Of a stretch of 5,286 nt of DNA, positions 1 through 4,814 are shown piece after piece. The stretch's first letter is position 1. Every line of letters begins with the position of its first letter. The stretch comes from Candidatus Aenigmatarchaeota archaeon (GTDB taxonomy: Archaea > Aenigmatarchaeota > Aenigmatarchaeia > QMZP01): contig JACQOD010000026.1 in the NCBI GenBank assembly GCA_016202725.1, positions 1-5,286 on the forward strand, in the 5' to 3' direction. Both the position numbers and the translations under genes were made by a program. Below the pieces are notes generated by a model, which saw only the letters and a list, made by a program, of their open reading frames with translations, did not search any database and was not told the DNA's origin.

Positions 1-74
1 GCCCGCCGCTTTAGCGGCGGGTAGTTTACCTCATCTGTGTCTTGCCAACCCAAGACTTTAATCCTTTCTTTCAT
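1..74 (-). CDS. Short reading frame open to the window edge, hypothetical (partial)
   Basis: On the minus strand an ATG at 74-72 opens 24 full codons to the window edge without a stop, beginning MKERIKVLGWQDTDEVNYPP. A TATA-like CTATAAC (complement of 95-101) lies about 24 nt upstream of the ATG, which would fit a leaderless archaeal transcript; there is no Shine-Dalgarno sequence. I do not recognise the peptide. The frame runs through the edge hairpin, which argues that one of the two readings (mobile-element end or gene) is accidental. With only about 25 codons visible, being open by chance is quite possible. Confidence 0.2.
   Translation of the reverse strand, partial: MKERIKVLGWQDTDEVNYPPLKRR
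2..29 (+). mobile_element. Possible IS200/IS605-type element end (terminal hairpin plus tail)
   Basis: An 8-bp perfect stem (CCCGCCGC at 2-9, GCGGCGGG at 14-21) with the loop TTTA is followed by the tail TAGTTTAC (22-29). Terminal hairpins followed by a short unpaired tail and a TTAC-like cleavage tetranucleotide are known at the ends of IS200/IS605 elements, where the Y1 transposase TnpA recognises them; in TnpB-carrying elements the same region ends the omega RNA. From memory this hairpin style is common in such ends. The transposase and TnpB genes would lie to the left, outside the window. It could instead be an ordinary terminator hairpin or part of a coding frame on the other strand. Confidence 0.4.
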
Positions 75-112
75 CTTAATAGAATGATTGATTTGTTATA
101 GTCATGTTGTAG

Positions 113-616
113 TTATATCCGTTTCAGCGTCGCCTGGCGCTCCCGGATGTCCTTCCTGCCGGTGAGCAGGTTCAGGCTCAGTTGCCTGCTCCTGGTCTGG
201 GGGTAGACCAGCCGGTGGACTTCCACCCGGAAGCCCATCCATCTCAGCTTCAGCAGGCAGAGCTTCTGGCGCTCGCTGAGGGATTCGTGCCCGAGCTTGC
301 ACTCCACCCAGAGGAAGCTGCCGCTGCGGTAGCAGAGGAAGTCCGGCATCCCATGCTGCACGGCGCAGAAATACTGCAACTGCTCCCGCGTGCCTGGCAT
401 GTGGAGGTCCAGCAGGGTGCAGAGCTGCTCGTACCGCTCGCGCAGGGCGCGGGGGATCCCCCGCTCCCGGACGATGTCCAGCATCCCTCCTCTCCAGACA
501 GTCCAGCCCTGCTTCTCCAGCCGCTCCCGGATCAGCCGTTCGCTCAGCCCCCGGTTGCTGCGGTAGCGCCTGCTGAGGGGGATGCATTCCACGCGGATGT
601 CCCGGAGGCCGTCCAT
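113..616 (-). CDS. VRR-NUC-type PD-(D/E)XK nuclease
   Basis: The 167-residue protein is a probable metal-dependent DNA nuclease. The core reads G-M-P-D (residues 89-92), then about 12 residues on W-V-E-C-K (103-107), then S-L-S-E-R-Q (112-117), followed by a strand ending in VEVHRLV. This order (GxPD, ExK, conserved Gln, beta strand) is that of the VRR-NUC branch, which includes the FAN1 nuclease domain and phage or archaeal junction-type nucleases. The N-terminal helix SERLIRERLEKQGW with its Glu is also typical. Almost nothing but this domain is present, so the protein is a stand-alone nuclease. I chose ATG at 616 rather than the in-frame TTG at 634, because a TATA-like box lies 26 nt upstream of the ATG, suggesting a leaderless message. 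It is divergent from the vapB-like gene. A role in DNA repair or in mobile-element biology is inferred from the family only; the substrate is unknown. Confidence 0.8.
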   Translation of the reverse strand: MDGLRDIRVECIPLSRRYRSNRGLSERLIRERLEKQGWTVWRGGMLDIVRERGIPRALRERYEQLCTLLDLHMPGTREQLQYFCAVQHGMPDFLCYRSGSFLWVECKLGHESLSERQKLCLLKLRWMGFRVEVHRLVYPQTRSRQLSLNLLTGRKDIRERQATLKRI

Positions 617-635
617 GCCAGGGAATGGTTCCAAA

Positions 636-647
636 GGGATTTATCCC
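636..647 (-). promoter_or_regulatory. TATA-like box of the nuclease gene inside a palindrome
   Basis: GGGATTTATCCC is an inverted repeat (GGGAT/ATCCC around TT). Read on the minus strand it contains ATAAAT, centred about 26 nt upstream of the nuclease ATG at 616, the usual TATA distance for a leaderless archaeal transcript. The symmetry means a dimeric repressor bound here would block TBP, but no such regulator is shown by the sequence. Confidence 0.4.
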
Positions 648-662
648 TGCCGGGTGGAGGGG

Positions 663-676
663 GCCGGTAGGCCGGC
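663..676. repeat. Small inverted repeat in the divergent intergenic region
   Basis: GCCGG (663-667) and CCGGC (672-676) flank TAGG, between the divergent nuclease and vapB-like genes. It could be a regulator half-site pair, or could be chance in GC-rich DNA. Confidence 0.2.
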
Positions 677-680
677 ACTC

Positions 681-723
681 TTTCATATCGATGTCGTTTA
701 TCTTTCTGCCCTCCTAAAGGAGA
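681..723 (+). promoter_or_regulatory. Promoter region and ribosome binding site of the vapB-like gene
   Basis: AT-rich TTTCATAT (681-688) and TTTATC (698-703) are candidate TATA elements in otherwise GC-rich DNA. They are followed by a clear Shine-Dalgarno AAAGGAGAG (716-724) just before the ATG at 727. The Shine-Dalgarno sequence fixes the start of the vapB-like gene; which TATA candidate is used is not resolved. Confidence 0.4.
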
Positions 724-726
724 GCT

Positions 727-939
727 ATGGCAACGACCGTCTCGCTATCAGAGGAGGCCTACCGGGCACTGAAGAGCGTGCAGCATCCAGGCCAATCATT
801 CTCTGATGCGGTCCTTGCGATAACTGCAGCGCAGCGGAGGCGCGCATTGGACTTCGCCGGCCGATGGCACGGCAGCCGGAGGGAGATGGACGCGATCTTT
901 CTCAGGGTCGCCACCGATCGCAGGCGCAGCAGAGCGTGA
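727..939 (+). CDS. vapB: VapB-like antitoxin (DUF217/UPF0330 type), no VapC partner
   Basis: This 70-residue protein begins ATTVSLSEEAYRALKSV, continues PGQSFSDAVLAI and ends DFAGRWHGSRREMDAIF. This is the pattern of the archaeal VapB antitoxins (DUF217, PF02697): an N-terminal DNA-binding, ribbon-helix-helix-like part, then the SFSD segment, then a C-terminal tail that would fold into the groove of a VapC PIN-domain ribonuclease. Such antitoxins neutralise VapC and repress their own promoter. Here the expected downstream vapC is missing: the next 125 bases carry no PIN-type frame, and the following gene is unrelated. It is therefore an orphan, which may silence a VapC encoded elsewhere, act only as a regulator of this locus, or be a remnant. 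The start is supported by a strong Shine-Dalgarno sequence. The family call is firm; the present function is not. Confidence 0.82.
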   Translation: MATTVSLSEEAYRALKSVQHPGQSFSDAVLAITAAQRRRALDFAGRWHGSRREMDAIFLRVATDRRRSRA

Positions 940-987
940 TTCTAGCACCGGGGCGTCCCGGCCCTCCCGGCCCGCTCCCTGGGTTCC

Positions 988-997
988 GGGTATAAGC
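988..997 (+). promoter_or_regulatory. Probable TATA box of the MGRT-recA-like-polB2 operon
   Basis: GGGTATAAGC stands out in GC-rich DNA. Transcription about 25 nt downstream would start near 1018-1020, giving a leader of about 45 nt that carries the AGGAGG ribosome binding site (1052-1057). Spacing and context fit an archaeal promoter; no experimental start is available. Confidence 0.5.
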
Positions 998-1001
998 CTT
1001 C

Positions 1002-1022
1002 CTCCCTCACGGTGGTAGGGAG
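1002..1022. promoter_or_regulatory. Quasi-palindrome at the inferred transcription start, candidate operator
   Basis: CTCCCT (1002-1007) and AGGGAG (1017-1022) are perfect inverted arms, and the interior CAC...GTG adds partial symmetry. The element lies between the TATA box and the inferred start site of the operon, where a bound dimer would block transcription. It could be chance in GC-rich DNA. Confidence 0.3.
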
Positions 1023-1057
1023 AGATCCATCCTGGCGGGGCGGCTCTCCACAGGAGG
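1019..1057 (+). promoter_or_regulatory. Leader hairpin and Shine-Dalgarno of the first operon gene
   Basis: GGAGAG (1019-1024) can pair with CTCTCC (1044-1049), placing a 6-bp stem just upstream of the strong AGGAGG Shine-Dalgarno (1052-1057), which is 7 nt from the ATG at 1065. The Shine-Dalgarno sequence decides the start codon. The hairpin competes with the upstream palindrome for the same bases, so whether it folds is uncertain. Confidence 0.4.
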
Positions 1058-1064
1058 CGATCAC

Positions 1065-1325
1065 ATGGGCAGGACGATTCCTTCAACGACGGCGCGCGTG
1101 GACGAGCGGCTCGCGGAGTGGCAGTTCTTTGCGCGCGTGCTGCCCCGCTCGGGCCAGGAGGCCTTCCAGGACCTCGCGGTCGCGGCCCGCAACGCCCGGG
1201 CAGCCATCTCCGAGGCGCCTGACCCGGATATTGCCATCCCCATCCTGCTGGCCATGCTCGTGCAGGTCCAGCGGGATCTCCGCCAGGCAGAGGCTCGCAT
1301 CCAGTCATCCCTGGGGAAGGGGTGA
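1065..1325 (+). CDS. Small conserved archaeal protein of the MGRTxPS type (possibly DUF8156)
   Basis: The 86-residue protein begins MGRTIPSTTARVDERLAEW and is predicted to be almost wholly helical, with no membrane segment or signal peptide. The MGRTxPS opening, a helix around W-x-x-F-x-R-x-L, a middle helix rich in Ala and Arg, and a closing segment like LLAMLVQVQRDLRQAEARI match, from memory, a family of small uncharacterised archaeal proteins found in haloarchaea and methanogens. I believe this is DUF8156, but I am not certain of the number. It is the first gene of the operon: its stop lies 3 nt before the start of the RecA-like gene. Co-translation with a RecA-like protein and PolB2 suggests a subunit, adaptor or regulator of that complex, but no catalytic motif is visible and no function is known to me. 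Confidence 0.75.
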   Translation: MGRTIPSTTARVDERLAEWQFFARVLPRSGQEAFQDLAVAARNARAAISEAPDPDIAIPILLAMLVQVQRDLRQAEARIQSSLGKG

Positions 1326-1328
1326 CCC

Positions 1329-2012
1329 ATGCATTCCCCCCTCTCCGAGACACCGCAAGGCTACCCCACCGCCTTCGCTCCCGCATCCCTCCCCCCTCCG
1401 GGGAGGATCGCGTTCGGCCTGCCCCCCTTGGACAGGCTCCTGGTCCCCAACGGCCTGGTGACCCTCCGCTGTCCCGATCCCACCCTGCTCTTCTGGCTGG
1501 TGGTGCGCGCCCTGGTCCGCGTCCCCCCAGGTCCGCCGGTCCTGTACCTGCATTTCCTGGATTATCATGCACGTTTCTGGACCATCAAGCTGGACGCCCT
1601 GGTGCGGGCCGCGCGCCGGGCCTGCCGCGACCCCCGGCAGCTGCTGGAGCAGGTGCTCTGCGTCCGCGCCTTCTCCCGGGACCAGGCGGAGGAGGAGGGC
1701 AACTGGGAACGGATCGCCCGGATCCCTGCCGTCAGCTTCGTGGTGGTGGACTCCATCGGCGAGCTCTACGAGCTCAAGGGGGAGAGGAACCAGGTCCTGA
1801 CCCTGGGGAAGCTGAATGGTCTCTGCGCGCGCTACGGCTGCGCCGCCCTGGTGCTGGACTATTCCTCCCGCCTGCACCCGTTCCTGGGGGACCTCTCCGC
1901 GGTCATCCTGCAGCTGCAGCAGGCGCCCGGCGGGGCTGCTGTGGAGATCCTGAAGCATCCCTCCCTGCCGGAGGGGAGGGTGTATCTCCCCCTCGCGCGG
2001 GAGGAGGGCTGA
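1329..2012 (+). CDS. RecA/RadB-fold protein lacking the Walker A P-loop (ImuA-like position)
   Basis: This 227-residue protein has the layout of a RecA-superfamily core domain. An entry segment FGLPPLDRLL (29-38) matches the GxxxLDxLLGGG lead-in of RadA/RadB. It is followed by strand LVTLRC (43-48), a helix, strand VLYLHFLD (71-78), and a clear Walker B strand FVVVDS (137-142) with D141, then ALVLDY (173-178). At the P-loop position, where GPPGSGKT is expected, it has CPDPTLLF (48-55), with no glycines and no lysine, so it should not bind ATP in the usual way. Loss of Walker A in a RecA paralogue beside a specialised polymerase is the pattern of bacterial ImuA. The start has a GGGGTGA ribosome binding site (1319-1325) overlapping the preceding stop; the end overlaps the polymerase start by one base. 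Its likely role is structural, perhaps bridging RadA filaments and the polymerase; this is inferred. Confidence 0.75.
   Translation: MHSPLSETPQGYPTAFAPASLPPPGRIAFGLPPLDRLLVPNGLVTLRCPDPTLLFWLVVRALVRVPPGPPVLYLHFLDYHARFWTIKLDALVRAARRACRDPRQLLEQVLCVRAFSRDQAEEEGNWERIARIPAVSFVVVDSIGELYELKGERNQVLTLGKLNGLCARYGCAALVLDYSSRLHPFLGDLSAVILQLQQAPGGAAVEILKHPSLPEGRVYLPLAREEG
2001..2008 (+). promoter_or_regulatory. Ribosome binding site fixing the polymerase start
   Basis: GAGGAGGG lies at the end of the RecA-like gene, 3 nt before the ATG at 2012, and the ATG shares one base with the TGA stop (TGATG). This supports initiation at 2012 by translational coupling, even though the same frame stays open far upstream. 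Confidence 0.6.
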
Positions 2013-3922
2013 TGTGGTACCACCTGTTGGTCGAGGATGCGCAGGTGCAGTTGTTCGGGAAAATGGAGGGGAGACGCATCACCGAACGCAGGCCCTACCG
2101 CCCCTGGTTCTACGCGGTCCCCCTTCCGGGGGAGGCAGAAAGGATCGCCTGGGTGCTGGAGCAGCACCCGCTGGTTGCAGCTGCCAGGCTGGAGGAGCGG
2201 AAGCCCGACCTTCTCGATCCCCGGGTCGCTCCAGTCGTCCGGATCGAGACCGCTGGCGTGCAGGCCTTCCCCCAGGCGGCCAGGGACGCGCGCGGGCTGG
2301 AGGGCGTGCGCGAGCTCGCGGAAACCAGGCTGCCCCACGACTTCAAGGTCGCGGCCCAGCTGGGCTTGCAGTTCTTCCAGGGGGACGAGCCCCTGTCCTG
2401 CACCCTCCTGGGTCCGGAGGGGCCGGAGGATCCGGAGGCGGAGGTGGCGGTCAGGTGGTCCCCTGGAGGCTCACACCGCGGCCCCGCTGCAGCTTCCCCG
2501 CAGCTTCCCGGCCCTCTGCCCCACCAGCTGCTGCTGGACCTCCAGCAGGACCTGGCCCACGACATCTATCCCCTGGACTACGCCTTGGACTCCCGCGCGC
2601 GCATCCTGCTGGCCGCGCAGGAAAGGCTGCTCCGCCTGCAAGAGTTGAGCAGGGAGACCGGCGTCCCGCCCGAGCGCCTGCCCTTCCTCACCCCCGGCGC
2701 GCTGAACACCTTCCTGCACATCCGCGCCGCCTGGCAGCAGGGCTTCCTCATCCCGGACCGCAAGCGCATTCTGGAGGAGCCGAAGTCCCTGGCCCTGCTC
2801 GAGCGCGCGGACAAGGGCGGGCTGATCTTCTACCCCCAACCAGGCCTGTACCGAGGCGTGGCCAAGTGCGACTTCAGCTCCATGTACCCCTCGCTCATCG
2901 TGCGCGCGAACATCTCCCCCGAGACCCTGGGCTGCGGCTGCTCTCCAGGAACAACGGTTCCCCAGACGGGCTGGGAATTCTGCTCCCATGCGGGGGTCAT
3001 TCCCCAGGGCGTCCGCCAGGTCCTGGAGCGGAGGCTCGCCCTGAAGGCAGCCCTCCGGCGGGAGCAGGACCCTGCCCGCAGGCGGGAGCTGGACATTCGC
3101 CAGCGCGCCTTCAAGACCATCCTAGTTTGCGCATTCGGCTACCTCGGGTACAGCAACTTCATCTTCTCCCGGGTGGAATGCAAGGAGGCGGTCATGCTGC
3201 TCGGCAGGGACGTCCTGGCGCGGACGAAGGCCCTTGCGGAGGCCCGGGGCCTGGAGGTCCTGTATGGGATCACGGATTCTGTTTTCGTGCAAGCTTCCCC
3301 CCAGGAGGCCGAAGCCTTCTGCCGGGACGCGACCAGGGAGCTGGGATATGAGCTGGTGGTGGACGCGCATTTCCCTGCCATTGTCTTTCCGCGGGACCCG
3401 GCGGGGGCGGGCATCGCGAACATGTATTTCGGCCTGACCTCTGAAGGGGAGATCGAGGCCCGGGGCATCGCCCTCCGGCACAGTGATGCTCCCCTCCTGA
3501 CCCGGCGCTTCCAGCGGGAGGGCATACCCCTCCTCCTGGCCAATGGAGCCCGCCCGCTCGCGGAGAACCGCCAGCAACTGGATTCCCTGCTCGAGGAGCA
3601 CCAGGAGCGCCTGCGCCGCGGGCTGGTCGCCCTGGAGGACCTGGTCATCAGCCAGCGGATCCGCCGGCCGTTGCAGGCCTATACAGGCCGCGCGCCCCAC
3701 GTCCAGGCCTTCCGGCGTGCCCCCGATCCTGCAAGGATATCCCGTTTCGTCTTCTGCCAGAACGGCCCGTTGCCTGCCTCGCAGGCTCGGCTGCAGGATG
3801 CGGACATCCCCCACTACCAGGCCCTCCTGGAGCGGGCGCACGGCCAGCTGGTGAACGCGCTGTCGGCTAACGTCAGTGAACAACACAATCGACGCTGCCC
3901 CCCCTCCTTTGCCGGGCCGTGA
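2012..3922 (+). CDS. polB2: PolB2-like family B DNA polymerase, exonuclease domain lost
   Basis: At 636 residues this is short for the family (about 780 in Thermococcus or Pyrococcus PolB). The N-terminal domain is kept (YRPWFYAVP, 29-37; ETRLPHDFK, 104-112). The 3'-5' exonuclease domain has nearly vanished: only about 65 low-complexity residues precede a fossil of the ExoIII region, YPLDYA (186-191), where the catalytic Asp position is Tyr190. Palm motif A is CDFSSMYPS with D287. Motif B is KTILVCAFG (K368), replacing the usual KxxxNSxYG. Motif C is YGITDS (418-423), with D422 kept but the first Asp of DTD changed to Ile420. The insert GCGC...WEFC...G.IP (307-331) and a thumb with EDLVISQRI follow. 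No PCNA-binding motif is visible at the C-terminus. From memory, such motif decay is typical of archaeal PolB2. Sulfolobus Dpo2 has been reported to retain weak polymerase activity, so low-fidelity lesion bypass is a plausible role. Confidence 0.87.
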   Translation: MWYHLLVEDAQVQLFGKMEGRRITERRPYRPWFYAVPLPGEAERIAWVLEQHPLVAAARLEERKPDLLDPRVAPVVRIETAGVQAFPQAARDARGLEGVRELAETRLPHDFKVAAQLGLQFFQGDEPLSCTLLGPEGPEDPEAEVAVRWSPGGSHRGPAAASPQLPGPLPHQLLLDLQQDLAHDIYPLDYALDSRARILLAAQERLLRLQELSRETGVPPERLPFLTPGALNTFLHIRAAWQQGFLIPDRKRILEEPKSLALLERADKGGLIFYPQPGLYRGVAKCDFSSMYPSLIVRANISPETLGCGCSPGTTVPQTGWEFCSHAGVIPQGVRQVLERRLALKAALRREQDPARRRELDIRQRAFKTILVCAFGYLGYSNFIFSRVECKEAVMLLGRDVLARTKALAEARGLEVLYGITDSVFVQASPQEAEAFCRDATRELGYELVVDAHFPAIVFPRDPAGAGIANMYFGLTSEGEIEARGIALRHSDAPLLTRRFQREGIPLLLANGARPLAENRQQLDSLLEEHQERLRRGLVALEDLVISQRIRRPLQAYTGRAPHVQAFRRAPDPARISRFVFCQNGPLPASQARLQDADIPHYQALLERAHGQLVNALSANVSEQHNRRCPPSFAGP

Positions 3923-3955
3923 CGGCGCAGAAGCACGGTTTCCTGCCAAGAGAGC

Positions 3956-3977
3956 AGTGACGGTTATTTCCGTCACT
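3956..3977. terminator. Perfect hairpin after the polymerase gene, possible terminator
   Basis: AGTGACGG (3956-3963) and CCGTCACT (3970-3977) form an 8-bp perfect stem around the loop TTATTT, 33 nt after the polymerase stop. There is no clean T-run behind it, so it is not a classical terminator; it could be an mRNA 3'-end structure or a protein-binding palindrome. It is the first of three adjacent inverted repeats. Confidence 0.35.
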
Positions 3978-3980
3978 GAT

Positions 3981-4022
3981 GTTAGGGATCGTCATGAATT
4001 ACCCTAACCGGCTTTACTGGTT
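3981..4022. repeat. Two overlapping inverted repeats after the polymerase hairpin
   Basis: GTTAGGG (3981-3987) pairs with CCCTAAC (4002-4008) around a 14-base loop. AACCGG (4006-4011) pairs with CTGGTT (4017-4022), with one G-T wobble, around CTTTA. They share bases 4006-4008, so the two stems are mutually exclusive alternatives or neighbours. Together with the hairpin at 3956-3977 they fill 67 bp at the boundary between GC-rich and AT-richer DNA. This may be an element junction, a small structured RNA or a 3' regulatory structure; nothing decides between them. Confidence 0.4.
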
Positions 4023-4182
4023 CGGGCATGTTTCATTGTGCATGGACTCCCCTGACCGTGCAGCGTCCCTTCAATGGGTCCTCATTCCTGCTGGGCAACG
4101 CCTCCTGTCTGGCTTTCCACCCTGCTGATGGCCAATTCGACCATGGGGGCAGTGGTCTCATTATTTTATGTCGATTCCTTAG

Positions 4183-4195
4183 GGGAGTTACTCCC
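4183..4195 (-). terminator. Short hairpin overlapping the stop of the nucleotidyltransferase gene
   Basis: GGGAG (4183-4187) and CTCCC (4191-4195) form a 5-bp stem around TTA, which is the TAA stop on the minus strand. AT-rich sequence follows in the direction of transcription (ATAAAATAATGA on the minus strand), but there is no strong T-run. It is a weak candidate 3'-end structure for the minus-strand pair. Confidence 0.2.
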
Positions 4196-4814
4196 TTATC
4201 CACACCTCCCTGATGTGGGGGGTAATCTTGGACGAGGCAAATAGTTTCTGGACCTCCCGGGACTTTTCTATCGGAACAAGCAGGGCGTTTCCATAGAATT
4301 TTGCGCCGCCAATAGCGGTCAAGAGACCCTCGTGCACATAGGTCCTATCCTTCTTTTTTGAGCTATAGCCAAAGAGCGTTCTGAGGAGCCTCATTTTGTC
4401 CCTCTGGAAAAGGCCGCTTAATGAGTAAGAAAAGAGCGCGTAATGACGTAATTTTTCAGGCATGCGTTCGAATTTCCCGAACAGCATGATTCCCGTGCTT
4501 ATCATGTCAGATCGGACGGCACTCCATCTGCTGCTCGTAAGGTCGCCAACGATGGTCCTGATGGGAAGGAGCCTGCCCTTCACCGACCATTTCTTTTCGA
4601 TGACGTCAAACCGCTTTTCAGCATCCTTTACGACCATTTCGACCGCCTTCACCCTGGTTTCCGGGGTGTCGATGAACACGTCAATGTCGCTCTCCTTGCC
4701 CTGTTCCCCCATGGCAACCGAGCCGAACAAAATGACGCTTCTCACGTCCCGCCGCGCTTCGGGAACCTCAAATAAAAGCGACACGAATTCATACAGGTAG
4801 GGGAAGACGTTCAT
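4188..4814 (-). CDS. MNT-type nucleotidyltransferase, probable antitoxin-like partner
   Basis: The 208-residue protein opens with a minimal nucleotidyltransferase domain of the DNA polymerase beta superfamily: strand SVILFGSVAMGE (26-37) with G31-S32, then SDIDVFI (42-48) with the metal-binding pair D43 and D45. The third acidic residue is not certain. The N-terminal ~95 residues are the catalytic domain. The remaining ~110 (GKFERMPEKLRHYALF... FGYSSKKKDRTYVHEGLL) are a helical extension that makes it longer than typical MNT antitoxins of about 100-140 residues. Its ATG overlaps the stop of the upstream gene by four bases (ATGA), and a GGGGGAGG ribosome binding site lies inside that gene. Known MNT proteins add AMP to HEPN toxins; a similar role towards the upstream protein is inferred. 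It could also modify another substrate. Confidence 0.75.
   Translation of the reverse strand: MNVFPYLYEFVSLLFEVPEARRDVRSVILFGSVAMGEQGKESDIDVFIDTPETRVKAVEMVVKDAEKRFDVIEKKWSVKGRLLPIRTIVGDLTSSRWSAVRSDMISTGIMLFGKFERMPEKLRHYALFSYSLSGLFQRDKMRLLRTLFGYSSKKKDRTYVHEGLLTAIGGAKFYGNALLVPIEKSREVQKLFASSKITPHIREVWIRE

Noticed and set aside
182..670. Long plus-strand reading frame opposite the nuclease gene
   Set aside because: It is a by-product of GC-rich codon use. The minus-strand frame has the GxPD...ExK nuclease motifs, while this one is Pro/Ala/Glu-rich with no recognisable domain. A second long minus-strand frame over 102-686 was dropped for the same reason.
940..1064. Search for a VapC (PIN domain) partner after the antitoxin
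   Set aside because: No frame on either strand here shows the N-terminal LDT/LDS start or the spaced acidic residues of PIN domains; the next gene is a different family.
1322..2011. Upstream extension of the polymerase frame by 230 codons, giving an 866-residue protein
   Set aside because: The extension overlaps the RecA-like gene in another frame, is Pro/Gly/Arg-rich without domain features, and the ATG at 2012 has its own ribosome binding site and begins exactly at the family's N-terminal domain.
3122..3976. Long minus-strand frame opposite the polymerase palm and thumb
   Set aside because: It is antisense to conserved polymerase motifs B and C, and its translation shows no domain. The same applies to other long antisense frames over 1061-2989.
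4028..4213. A 61-codon plus-strand frame in the gap
   Set aside because: No ribosome binding site or leaderless TATA spacing supports it, its composition is unremarkable, it matches nothing I recognise, and it overlaps the end of the nucleotidyltransferase gene. I checked the minus strand here for transposase remnants and saw none.
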